Positions 17,882 through 25,860 of a stretch of DNA of 64,000 bases are shown piece by piece (the first letter of the stretch is position 1; every line of letters starts with the position of its first letter). Below the pieces are notes generated by a model that was not told the origin of the DNA, searched no databases, and saw only the letters and a program-made list of their open reading frames with translations. This DNA comes from Novosphingobium terrae. GTDB taxonomy: Bacteria > Pseudomonadota > Alphaproteobacteria > Sphingomonadales > Sphingomonadaceae. The stretch lies in assembly GCF_017163935.1 (NCBI RefSeq), contig NZ_JABVZR010000002.1, positions 2,232,001 to 2,296,000 on the forward strand, written 5' to 3'. The translations under genes were made by a program, and so were the position numbers.

Positions 17882-17916
17882 CCTTGGGGTGATCACGCAA
17901 TGGCATCTCCCCAAGG
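17882..17916. promoter_or_regulatory. inverted repeat CCTTGGGG-N19-CCCCAAGG
   Basis: A perfect 8-bp inverted repeat in the divergent region between the FAH-family gene (start 17744) and the AAHS transporter (start 17999). Both flanking genes start away from it, so it is not a simple terminator; an operator or a 5'-leader hairpin of the transporter mRNA is more likely. Confidence 0.4.
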
Positions 17917-17998
17917 ATAAAGGTTTCTGTGCTTTGTCGCTGTTTTCCCCTCTTGTGGGGCCAGAGCCTGCGTGACAGGCCGCTGGGAGAATGGCGTC

Positions 17999-19366
17999 AT
18001 GGGAATTGCACTGGCCCCGTCCGCGACGGTGGTTGACGATCTGAACGAGGCCCCGCTGGCCGCCGCCAGCGACCCGCGCGCCCTGCTGCTGGCCGCCCCC
18101 ATGAGCCGCTTCCAGATCGTGGCGATCATCGTCACGCTGGCGCTGTGCGCGCTCGATGGTTTCGATGTGCTGGCGATCACCTTTTCCGCCCCCGCCATCG
18201 GTCCGGAGATGGGGCTGAACAAGGCGCAGCTGGGCTATATCCTTTCCACCGGCCTGCTGGGCATGGCGCTGGGCTCGCTGGTGCTTTCGCCGCTGGCCGA
18301 TACGCGGGGCCGCCGCCAGACGCTGTTCCTTTCGCTGGCGCTGATGGTGGCGGGCACGCTGTGGACGGCCTTCAGCGCCTCGTTGAGCGCGCTGATCGGG
18401 TCGCGTCTGCTGACAGGCGTGGGGATCGGCGCGATGATCGGCATCATCATGCCGATGGCGGCGGAATATGCCAATGCGCAGCGCCGCGATCTGGCGGTCA
18501 GCCTGATGACGGTGGGCTATCCCATCGGCGGCATTCTGGGTGGGCTGACCTCGGCGGGGCTGCTGGCGGCCTTTGGCTGGCGCTCGATCTTCCTGCTGGC
18601 CAGCGGCGTGGGCGTGGTGCTGGCCGTGGCGGTCTTTCTGTGTCTGCATGAACCCATCGCGATGATCGTGACCCGTCCGGGCAAGGATGGGCTGGCGCGC
18701 GCCAATGCCTATCTGCGCCGCTGCGGGCATCCCCCGGTCGACCGCCTGCCCGCGCCGCCCGTCACCCCCGGCGTGCCGATGGCCGCGCTGTTCGGCCCCG
18801 AGATGCTGCGCGACACGCTGACCATTGCTGCGGTCTATTTTCTTTACATGATCCCGCAGTTCTACATGCAGACCTGGTTGCCCACGCTGGTGGGCGATGC
18901 GGGGCTCAAGCCCGCTCAGGGCGCGCTGGTCTCGGCCTTTTTCAGCATTGGCGGGGTGATCGCGGGGCTCTTTGTGGCCGCGACCTCGATCCGGCTGGGG
19001 CTCAAGCGGGTGGAGATCGCCCTGCTGTTGGGCGCAGGGGTGATGATTCTGGTGTTCTCCGCCCTGCCGGGGCGGCTGGGCACGCTGCTGGGTGGTGCGG
19101 TGATCAGCGGTTTCTTCATCATGGGGGCGATGGTGGGGATGTATGCCATCATCTCGCGCAGCTTCCCCGCGCATCTGCGCGCCAGCGGTACGGGCTTCGT
19201 GATCGGCACCGGGCGACTGGGCAGCATACTGCCTCCGATCCTGGCCGGATGGCTCTTTGTGGCCGGGCTGGATCGGGGGACGGTCTCCATCATCATGGCC
19301 GCGCCCGCGCTGGCCTGCGTGCTGGTGCTGGCAACCTTCCGGGTGCGCGCGCCCACGCTGGCCTGA
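17999..19366 (+). CDS. MFS aromatic acid:H+ symporter (AAHS family)
   Basis: 455 residues, 12 predicted membrane helices. The AAHS signature ALDGFDVLAITFSAPAIG in helix 1 and the loop LADTRGRRQ after helix 2 are clear, as is the repeated GxxLADxxGRR-type arrangement. Related carriers (PcaK, BenK, VanK, GenK) take up benzoate-type acids with protons across the inner membrane. ATG 17999 has GGGAG about nine bases upstream, favoured over a GTG at 17972. Divergent from the FAH-family hydrolase and convergent with a LysR gene. Confidence 0.92.
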   Translation: MGIALAPSATVVDDLNEAPLAAASDPRALLLAAPMSRFQIVAIIVTLALCALDGFDVLAITFSAPAIGPEMGLNKAQLGYILSTGLLGMALGSLVLSPLADTRGRRQTLFLSLALMVAGTLWTAFSASLSALIGSRLLTGVGIGAMIGIIMPMAAEYANAQRRDLAVSLMTVGYPIGGILGGLTSAGLLAAFGWRSIFLLASGVGVVLAVAVFLCLHEPIAMIVTRPGKDGLARANAYLRRCGHPPVDRLPAPPVTPGVPMAALFGPEMLRDTLTIAAVYFLYMIPQFYMQTWLPTLVGDAGLKPAQGALVSAFFSIGGVIAGLFVAATSIRLGLKRVEIALLLGAGVMILVFSALPGRLGTLLGGAVISGFFIMGAMVGMYAIISRSFPAHLRASGTGFVIGTGRLGSILPPILAGWLFVAGLDRGTVSIIMAAPALACVLVLATFRVRAPTLA

Positions 19367-19374
19367 GCAGCCGC

Positions 19375-19409
19375 CTGCGCCGTCAGGCCGCCAAAGCCTG
19401 ACGGCGCAG
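19375..19409. terminator. bidirectional hairpin between transporter and LysR genes
   Basis: A perfect 14-bp stem (19375-19388 with 19396-19409, 7-nt loop) at the converging ends of two genes, its right arm inside the last codons of the LysR gene. No T-tract on either side, so termination is plausible but not certain. Confidence 0.55.
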
Positions 19410-20309
19410 CGCATCGGCATAATGCCCCCCCGCGCGGCGCATCATGTCGGAAAGATATTCGGCAATCGGCGTCAGCGGCAGATCGGGGCGGCGCACGATG
19501 CAGATCGGCGCGGCACGAAACGCCGGAAGCTTGATCGGTTCGATCAGCGCCGCCGTCATCGGCAGATCCAGCCATTGCTGGGGCAGCACCGTCAGCAGAT
19601 CGGTGTTGGCCACCACCAGCATGGTGATCAGCGCCGAGCGTGATTGCAGCACGATGTTGGGGTTGGTGAGGCCGAATTCCGCCAGCGCCTGCTCGAAATC
19701 CCCCTCTGTGTTGCGCTCCACCACGGCGGGACGCAGCCATTGGGCATCGGCCAGATCCTGATAGCTTGTCGCATTGGCCAGCTTGTGGCCGCGCCGGGCG
19801 ATCACGCAGCGCCGGTTGTCGAACAGCTTTTCGACCACGAAACTGTCGCCGGTGGTGGCGGTGTCGAAGGGGCCGATGTAGAAATCGATGCGCCCGCTCA
19901 GCAGATCGCGCTCGACCGGGCCGAAGAAGCTTTCCGAGACCTTGAGCACCGCATCGGGATAGCGCTTGCGGAATTCGGTCAGTGCCTTGGGCAGCAGGCT
20001 CATGCTGGAGGCGGTGGACATGGCGATGGAGACCTCGCCGGTGGCATGGCCGCGCAATTGGGCAACCTCATCCTTGGCGCGGCGGATTTCGGCCTGCACG
20101 GCTTCGGCGCGGCGGATGAAGGAACGGCCGATCTCGGTCAGGCGCACGCCTTTGGCGTGGCGCTCGAACAGCGAGGCGCCCAGCTCATGCTCGATCTCGC
20201 GGATCGAGCGGGTGATCGCGGGTTGCGCGATGCCCAGATGACGGCCGGCAGCGCGCAGGCTGCCGGTTTCCGCGACGGCAAGCACGTCGCGCAATTGGCT
20301 CAGTTTCAT
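19383..20309 (-). CDS. LysR-family regulator, paralogue of the one at 26997
   Basis: 308 residues. DNA-binding domain MKLSQLRDVLAVAETGSLRAAGRHLGIAQPAITRSIREIEHELG, then LFERHAKGVRLTEIGRSFIRRAEA and an effector domain. It shares the same framework (QPAITRSIREIEHELG versus QPSITRSIRELEHELG, LRGHATGEVSIAMST versus LKGHRVGNITIGLST) with the LysR protein at 26997-27926. Placed between the aromatic-acid transporter and the MarR/alcohol dehydrogenase/aldehyde dehydrogenase genes, it probably senses an aromatic intermediate. Confidence 0.93.
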   Translation of the reverse strand: MKLSQLRDVLAVAETGSLRAAGRHLGIAQPAITRSIREIEHELGASLFERHAKGVRLTEIGRSFIRRAEAVQAEIRRAKDEVAQLRGHATGEVSIAMSTASSMSLLPKALTEFRKRYPDAVLKVSESFFGPVERDLLSGRIDFYIGPFDTATTGDSFVVEKLFDNRRCVIARRGHKLANATSYQDLADAQWLRPAVVERNTEGDFEQALAEFGLTNPNIVLQSRSALITMLVVANTDLLTVLPQQWLDLPMTAALIEPIKLPAFRAAPICIVRRPDLPLTPIAEYLSDMMRRAGGHYADALRRQALAA

Positions 20310-20355
20310 ACGGCAACTCCCGAGGGCTCGTCTTGTGCGATGCCTCTTCGCTATC

Positions 20356-20371
20356 AGTAAGGCATTCGAAC
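20356..20371. promoter_or_regulatory. 16-bp motif AGTAAGGCATTCGAAC (copy 1)
   Basis: Matches 15 of 16 bases of AGTAAGGCATCCGAAC at 22521-22536. This copy lies 46 nt upstream of the LysR start and just past the MarR stop. The shared motif suggests one regulator, most simply the adjacent MarR protein, acts at both promoters. Confidence 0.45.
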
Positions 20372-20373
20372 TA

Positions 20374-21318
20374 TCAGATCAAGAGTTCCTGCTCTCGCTC
20401 CAGCGCATAATGGCGCAGCAGCGCCTTGCTCTGCGCGATGAAGGGGCCGCCCATCATGGCTTCCGCCTCGGCCTCGGTGATGGCGATGGCGCGCCCGAAG
20501 GCGGCCAGCACGGCCAGACCGCGCTGGGTAAAACCGATGGTCTTGGCCCGCTGGTCGAGCGGATCGGGCACCCGCGCCACCAGGTCGAGCGCTTCCGCAC
20601 GGTCCACCAGCTCGCGCATGGATTGCTTGGTCATGCGCGCGCGGATCGCCAGATCGGTCAGCCGCGTGCCCTCCAGATCGAGGTTGCGCAGCAGGGCGAT
20701 CAGCACCTCGCCCACATCATCGAAGCCCTCGCGATGGACCAGCGCCAGCGCCTCACGCGCGAAACGGCGCGAGGCCAGCGCCAGCACGCGCCCGCCATTG
20801 CCGCTGCGCCAGGCTGCATCGCCGCGCCCGCCCTTGCTGCCGCCCACCACATCCACCACGCCCAGATCCTCCACCGGCAGGGCGGAATAGGCACCGAAAC
20901 GCTGTTTGAATTCAGCGAGAAATGCCGCGCCGACGCTGGCTTCCAGATCCTGCTCGGCGCCGGTCACCGCCGCGCGCAACCGGGTCAGGATGGTGCGCCC
21001 TTCCTGCGTGAAATGGACGATGCGCTGCCTCTTGTCCTGCGGGTCAGAGAAGCGCGCCACCCAGCCTGCCCGCTCGGCGCGGTTGACGCTGTCCACCACG
21101 CTTTGCTTGGTCAGCCCGGCATTGGCGGCGATATCGGTGATGCGCGACCCCTCGCTGTCGATGCTGACGAAGAGGGTCAGCAGCGCCTCGGTCACCTCGC
21201 CATGCCCTGCTGCCGCCATGCGCGCCATCTTCTCGCGCAGGAAGCGGTCATTGGCGGCGAACAGGTGGTAGCCCAGATTGTTCCGGCGCCAGCTGGTGTC
21301 AAAAGGTGGTGGCTGCAC
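20374..21318 (-). CDS. MarR-family regulator with two tandem MarR domains
   Basis: 314 residues, about twice the usual 150. Two homologous winged-helix units can be aligned: residues about 42-115 (ALLTLFVSIDSEGSRITDIA, AGLTKQSVVDSVNRAERAG, DPQDKRQRIVHFTQEG) and about 204-277 (VLIALLRNLDLEGTRLTDLA, ARMTKQSMRELVDRAEALD, DPLDQRAKTIGFTQRG). A single chain may thus form the pseudo-dimer that MarR proteins normally make as homodimers. It is 27 nt downstream of the alcohol dehydrogenase on the same strand and presumably controls that operon and the divergent aldehyde dehydrogenase. Confidence 0.88.
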   Translation of the reverse strand: MQPPPFDTSWRRNNLGYHLFAANDRFLREKMARMAAAGHGEVTEALLTLFVSIDSEGSRITDIAANAGLTKQSVVDSVNRAERAGWVARFSDPQDKRQRIVHFTQEGRTILTRLRAAVTGAEQDLEASVGAAFLAEFKQRFGAYSALPVEDLGVVDVVGGSKGGRGDAAWRSGNGGRVLALASRRFAREALALVHREGFDDVGEVLIALLRNLDLEGTRLTDLAIRARMTKQSMRELVDRAEALDLVARVPDPLDQRAKTIGFTQRGLAVLAAFGRAIAITEAEAEAMMGGPFIAQSKALLRHYALEREQELLI

Positions 21319-21345
21319 GCTTGCTCCCTGTCGGTGCGAAATGGG

Positions 21346-22458
21346 TTAGCCCGATATCCTGTCCAATATGGCACGATACTCATCGATGGTAGGGGCATAA
21401 GGGCTGCTGCGGTTGAAATGGCTGGCCACCACATCGGCCAGCAGCGCATCCTTGTCACGCACCACATAGCCGGCGGCGCTCAGCGTTTCGGGCATGCCCA
21501 GCGCCTCGATCACGGCGGAGATGGCGCCGCCCAGATCGGTATCGGGCAGCAGGCCCATCGCCCGCCGCACCTTCGCGGCCTTGGCGGGCACATGGGTGGA
21601 GAGCAGACGCGTGGTATGCGGCAGGGCGATGGCAACCGCCGTGCCGTGATGCAGATGCTGATCGGCGCAGGACACGGCTATGGCATGGGCCGGGCCCAGC
21701 CCCTTGTGGATCGCCACGCCCCCGGCATAGGCGGCGGCCATCAGCGACATGCGCGCCGCATCGCCCTCGGGCTTGACCGCATCGTGGATGGCATCGGTCA
21801 CCCGCGCAATGCCATCCAGCGCCAGCGCATCGATGATCGGGTTGCCGGGATTGGCGAAATAGCCTTCGATGCAATGCGACAGGGCATCGATGCCGGTCGC
21901 CGCGATCAGGCGCGGCGGCAGGCTGCGCGCCAGATCGGGATCGCAGAGCGCCAGCCTGGGCACCAGCCGCGCGCTGCGCACGCCATAGGTCGGCCCGCCG
22001 GGCACCAGATGCATGGCCGAAACCGGCGAGCTTTCGCTGCCCGTGCCCAGCGTGGTGGGAATGGCGATCAGCGGCAGCACATTGTCATCGATCAGATCGG
22101 TGTGGCCAATCAGATCGGCGGCTTGAGGCAGGCCGCTGGGGATCAGCGCGGCCACCAGCTTGGCGGTGTCGATCACCGACCCGCCGCCCAGCGCGATGAT
22201 GCTGTCACACACGCCATCAAGGCAGGCCTGCGCCGCCAGATCGCAGCCTTCTGCCGTGGGGTTTTCCGGCACATCGAGGAAGGTGGCGATGATGGCGGGG
22301 GCGGCCTCCATCACCTGCGCGACAAGGCCCGCTTTTTCCAGCCCGCGATCGCTGATCAGCAGGGGGCGGCGGCAGCCGAGCCAGGCCAGCTCGTCACGCA
22401 GGGCTGCAAGCTTGCCCGGCCCGAAAACCAGGCGCGGCAGGGTGAGGGCTGGTCCCAT
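21346..22458 (-). CDS. iron-dependent alcohol dehydrogenase family (maleylacetate reductase-like)
   Basis: 370 residues from ATG 22458 (GGGAG six bases upstream; ATGs at 22476 and 22464 fit less well). NAD-binding ALGGGSVIDTAK, then the metal ligands in TGIDALSHCIEGY (Asp, His), GLGPAHAIA (His) and HLHHGTAVAIALPH (His). With all four ligands kept it is a classical group III metal-dependent dehydrogenase; maleylacetate reductases are relatives, so reduction of maleylacetate in a hydroxyquinol pathway is possible but not provable here. First gene of an operon with the tandem MarR regulator; divergent from aldehyde dehydrogenase. Confidence 0.85.
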   Translation of the reverse strand: MGPALTLPRLVFGPGKLAALRDELAWLGCRRPLLISDRGLEKAGLVAQVMEAAPAIIATFLDVPENPTAEGCDLAAQACLDGVCDSIIALGGGSVIDTAKLVAALIPSGLPQAADLIGHTDLIDDNVLPLIAIPTTLGTGSESSPVSAMHLVPGGPTYGVRSARLVPRLALCDPDLARSLPPRLIAATGIDALSHCIEGYFANPGNPIIDALALDGIARVTDAIHDAVKPEGDAARMSLMAAAYAGGVAIHKGLGPAHAIAVSCADQHLHHGTAVAIALPHTTRLLSTHVPAKAAKVRRAMGLLPDTDLGGAISAVIEALGMPETLSAAGYVVRDKDALLADVVASHFNRSSPYAPTIDEYRAILDRISG

Positions 22459-22520
22459 CGTCATCTCCCAAATCATGTGATGCGCTGCAAAGGCGCTTGT
22501 CTTGTTCGCGGCTTGAATTT

Positions 22521-22536
22521 AGTAAGGCATCCGAAC
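22521..22536. promoter_or_regulatory. 16-bp motif AGTAAGGCATCCGAAC (copy 2)
   Basis: Second copy (15/16) of the motif at 20356-20371, in the divergent region between the alcohol dehydrogenase-MarR operon (start 22458) and the aldehyde dehydrogenase (start 22620). The position fits an operator serving both promoters. Confidence 0.45.
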
Positions 22537-22619
22537 AATGTCCAGCACGATCTTTGCGTTCGCAACAGGGCAAAGGGTTCGCAGGCCATTCCACCACATT
22601 GATAAAAGCGGAGATTGCG

Positions 22620-24104
22620 ATGTCTGAAACGCTCAACCCCGAGGTCCGGATCGGGCGCACGACTCACTTCATCAACGGGCAATGGGCTGCGGAAGGGGGC
22701 GAGACCTTTCCGGTTCTCAACCCGCTCGACGACTCGGTGGTGGCGCATGTCGCCGCTGGTGGCCGGGCTGAGGCGGAGGCCGCCGTGGCCGCCGCTCAGG
22801 CCGCTTTCCCGGCCTGGGCTGCACTGCCCCCGGGTGAGCGCCAGCGCCTGTTCCTCAAGGCGGCCGACATCACCGAACGCCGTCTGCCCGAGATCGTGAA
22901 GATCATGGCCATCGAGGGCGGCGCCAGCACCACTTTCGCCGCCTTCCAGATCCGCCTCTCCGCCGCCATGCTGCGTCAGGCGGCCAGCTGGGGCTATATG
23001 CCCTATGGCGACATGATCCGCAGCGACACGCCGGGCCGCACCGCCATGGTCACCCGCAAGCCGCTGGGCGTGGTGGCGGGCTTCACGCCGTGGAACGGGG
23101 CTTTCTATCTGGCCTGGCGCACCTTCCTGCTGCCCATGGCTTTCGGCAACACCACAGTGATCAAGCCTTCAGAGCTGGCGCCGCTGTCGGCGGGGCTGAT
23201 CCATGCCGAAATCCTTGAGGAAGCCGGCTTTCCGGCGGGATCGTTCAACATCGTCACCCATGCGCCGGGCGCGGCGGCGGAGGTGGCCGATGTGTTCTTC
23301 GAGCATCCGGCGGTGCGCTGCATCAATTTCACCGGATCGGACAAGACGGCGCGCATTCTGGGCGCGCGCGCCGGGCAGGCGCTCAAGCGCATGGTGATGG
23401 AGCTGGGCGGCTTCAACCCGATGCTGGTGCTGGAGGATGCCGATGTTGACGATGCCGTGAACGCTACCTGCTTCGGCGCTTTCCTGCATCAGGGGCAGGT
23501 CTGCATGAACACGCGCAAGGTCTATGTCCATCGCGCGATCCATGACGGTTTTGTCGAGAAGCTGGCCGCCAAGGTGCGCGGGCTCAAGGCAGGCGATCCG
23601 ATCGACCCCTCAGTGATCATCGGGCCTTTGATCAACGACCGCGCGGTGGAGCAGACTCACGAACGCCTGCAGGATGCGCTGGAACGCGGCGCCACGCTGG
23701 TGACCGGCGGCAAGAGCCATGGCCGCATCTTCGAGCCCACCATCCTGACCGATGTGCCCGCCGATGCCATCTGCACCACCGGCTGCGACGAGACCTTCGG
23801 CCCCCTGCTGGTGATCGAGGCTTTCGACGATGCCGAGGCCGCGCTGGCTCAGGCCCAGAACACGCCCTATGGGCTGAGCGCCGCGATCATGACCCGCGAT
23901 CAGGCACGCGGGCTGAACATGGCTTCGCGCTTCGACACCGGCATCATCCATATCAACGCCCCCACCATGGCCAGCGAGGCAGCCCTGCCGGTTGGCGGCG
24001 TGAAGGACAGCGGCTGGGGCCGTTCGGGCCATTATGCGGTGGAGGATTTCACCGAAGTGCGCCTGACCACCATGGGCAGCGGGCCGGGCCGCTATCCTTT
24101 CTGA
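22620..24104 (+). CDS. NAD(P)+-dependent aldehyde dehydrogenase (salicylaldehyde/vanillin dehydrogenase-like)
   Basis: 494 residues starting at ATG 22620 with GGAG six bases upstream. Motifs: TPWNG (159), INFTGSDKTAR (coenzyme loop), catalytic Glu261 in MELGGF and nucleophilic Cys295 in GQVCMNT, and a C-terminal GGVKDSGWGRSG. The combination resembles benzaldehyde-, salicylaldehyde- and vanillin-oxidising ALDHs, giving the corresponding acid. Divergent from the alcohol dehydrogenase-MarR operon and followed by an aldo/keto reductase gene 120 nt downstream. Confidence 0.92.
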   Translation: MSETLNPEVRIGRTTHFINGQWAAEGGETFPVLNPLDDSVVAHVAAGGRAEAEAAVAAAQAAFPAWAALPPGERQRLFLKAADITERRLPEIVKIMAIEGGASTTFAAFQIRLSAAMLRQAASWGYMPYGDMIRSDTPGRTAMVTRKPLGVVAGFTPWNGAFYLAWRTFLLPMAFGNTTVIKPSELAPLSAGLIHAEILEEAGFPAGSFNIVTHAPGAAAEVADVFFEHPAVRCINFTGSDKTARILGARAGQALKRMVMELGGFNPMLVLEDADVDDAVNATCFGAFLHQGQVCMNTRKVYVHRAIHDGFVEKLAAKVRGLKAGDPIDPSVIIGPLINDRAVEQTHERLQDALERGATLVTGGKSHGRIFEPTILTDVPADAICTTGCDETFGPLLVIEAFDDAEAALAQAQNTPYGLSAAIMTRDQARGLNMASRFDTGIIHINAPTMASEAALPVGGVKDSGWGRSGHYAVEDFTEVRLTTMGSGPGRYPF

Positions 24105-24224
24105 CCCGATAGAATGACGGCATCGCCCTGAACCTTCGGGCATCTGGGCCGGGGCAGGGCATGGCGGCAGGCGATGGGAGTGTTTGGCCGGGGTGCCGGA
24201 TCGGCTTTGTGTGAGGTGAATGCA

Positions 24225-25187
24225 GTGAAGATGACCACATTGGGCCGCGATGGCCCGCAGGTCTCGCGTCTGGGGCTGGGGTGTGCGGGCATGTCGCAGA
24301 TGCCGCGCAACGAGGAGGAGGGCGTGGCCACGATCCATGCCCTGCTCGATGCCGGGGTGAACCTGCTCGATACCGCCGATTTCTATGGCATGGGCCATAA
24401 TGAGATGCTGATCGGGCGCGCCATCAGGGGGCGGCGGGATCAGGCTCTGCTCAGTGTGAAATGCGGGCTGATGCTGTCGCCCACGCACAGGTTTCTCGGG
24501 CTGGACGGGCGCCCGGCGGCGATCAAAAATTTCGTGGCCTATTCGCTGCAGCGGCTGGGCGTCGATGAGATCGACCTGTTCCAGCTCTGCCGCGCCGATC
24601 CGGACGTGCCCTATGAGGAGAGCATCGGCGCCATCGCCGAGCTGATCGCCGAGGGCAAGGTGCGCCATCTGGGTGTGTCGGAGGTCGGCGCGGATCTGAT
24701 CCGCCGCGCCCATGCGGTGCATCCGGTGGCGGCGCTGGAGATCGAATATTCGCTGGCCTGCCGCTTTATCGAGCATGAGATCCTGCCCACCACGCGCGAA
24801 CTGGGCATCGCCGTGGTGGCCTATCGTGTGCTGGCAGACGGGTTGCTGAGCGGTTCTGTGCCCGAGAGCCGGGGGCTGTTCGTGCCGCCGCGTCTGGAAG
24901 GCGGCAATCTGGCCGCCAATGTCGCCACCTGCGCTGCCGCGCTGGAGCTGGCGCGCGAGAAAGGCATCACGCCCGCGCAGCTGGCCGTGGCGTGGCTGCT
25001 GGCTCAGGGCGAGGATATCATTCCGTTGATCGGCATGCGGCGCCCCTCGCGGTTGGCTGAAAATCTGGCCATTCCGGACATCGTGCTTTCGCCCGATGAG
25101 CTGGCGCGGCTGGACAAGGCATTTCATCCCGAAGCGATCCTCGGCGACCGCTATCCGGCCTCTGTGCAGAAATTCGCGGCGCGCTGA
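24225..25187 (+). CDS. aldo/keto reductase with altered catalytic tetrad
   Basis: 320 residues. GTG start at 24225 with GAGGTG six bases upstream; the protein then opens VKMTTLGRDGPQVSRLGLGC as AKRs do. Catalytic Asp and Tyr lie in NLLDTADFYGMGHNE and the Lys in LSVKCGL, but where related AKRs read QHR-x-DP the sequence reads FQLCRADPD, so the fourth tetrad residue (His) appears to be replaced by Cys. Family: NADPH-dependent reduction of aldehydes and ketones. The His change may alter the reaction. Co-directional with the aldehyde dehydrogenase. Confidence 0.88.
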   Translation: MKMTTLGRDGPQVSRLGLGCAGMSQMPRNEEEGVATIHALLDAGVNLLDTADFYGMGHNEMLIGRAIRGRRDQALLSVKCGLMLSPTHRFLGLDGRPAAIKNFVAYSLQRLGVDEIDLFQLCRADPDVPYEESIGAIAELIAEGKVRHLGVSEVGADLIRRAHAVHPVAALEIEYSLACRFIEHEILPTTRELGIAVVAYRVLADGLLSGSVPESRGLFVPPRLEGGNLAANVATCAAALELAREKGITPAQLAVAWLLAQGEDIIPLIGMRRPSRLAENLAIPDIVLSPDELARLDKAFHPEAILGDRYPASVQKFAAR

Positions 25188-25329
25188 TCCCCTGCTTTGC
25201 CATGCGCGCCGGTTTAGCCGGATGATGCTTTTGGGGCATCATCGGGCGCAAGGGGCAGGATAGGCCATGGCGCCTGGACGGGCCCATGAACGTCTCCACG
25301 CGAACAATGCGCGATAGGGGAGATTGGAC

Positions 25330-25807
25330 ATGACCGGCACGACACAGCAAGGCGAGGGGCAACAACCCTGCTCGCGCTTCCGGCCAGACCCGCGCTTCGG
25401 ACCTGCGCATGTGTTTTTTCCGCCTTTCGCTGGACTATCCCTACACCCAGACCATCGGCATTTTCGAGGAACCGGGCGTGGGCGATGCCGTCATCCCCAA
25501 GGCGCCGGGGCTGCATCATATGCAGCTGATGCTGTCCGGCATCGACGAATTGTGTCGCACCTTCGAAAGCCTGCGTGACGAGGGGCTGCACCCCCACCGT
25601 TCGGCAGACCATGGGCCGATGACCAGCTTCTATTACCGCGATCCCGACGGCAACAATGTCGAACTGACCGCGCAGAACTTCGCGACGCTGAAGGCGATGG
25701 TCGAGTTCATGGGCTCACAGGCCTTCAAGGACAATCCTTCAGGGCGAGAACTCGATCCCGGGGCCTATGTGGCTGCATGGCGAGAAAAACAGGACGCTAA
25801 AGTCTGA
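25330..25807 (+). pseudogene. VOC-family (glyoxalase/extradiol dioxygenase fold) gene, N-terminally damaged
   Basis: From 25409 a 132-residue frame gives the C-terminal half of a vicinal-oxygen-chelate protein: PGLHHMQLML, DHGPMTSFYYRDPDGNNVELTAQNF with the metal-ligand positions His and Glu. The N-terminal half with the first metal His and the WYxxVLG strand is missing. A plausible start at 25330 (MTGTTQQGEGQQP, with GGGGAG nine bases upstream) is in another frame and runs into unrelated sequence. A deletion with frameshift in an originally complete 160-170-residue gene explains this best; a sequencing error is the alternative. Confidence 0.6.
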
Positions 25808-25813
25808 CACAAT

Positions 25814-25845
25814 ACAGGCGGGGTGTCGCACACCACCCCGCCTTT
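25814..25845. terminator. bidirectional terminator hairpin
   Basis: Stem AGGCGGGGTG (25816-25825) pairs with CACCCCGCCT (25834-25843), loop of 8, followed by TTTG on the plus strand. It lies between the converging ends of the VOC fragment (25807) and the amidohydrolase (25861). Confidence 0.7.
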
Positions 25846-25860
25846 GTTGCGATCCGGGTC

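Noticed and set aside
17864..19420. 518-codon minus-strand frame opposite the AAHS transporter
   Set aside because: Low-complexity Gln/His/Arg-rich translation; the transporter reading is certain.
20335..22602. 755-codon plus-strand frame opposite the MarR and alcohol dehydrogenase genes
   Set aside because: Antisense shadow; repetitive Gly/Ala/Arg/His/Gln composition typical of GC-rich antisense frames and no domain.
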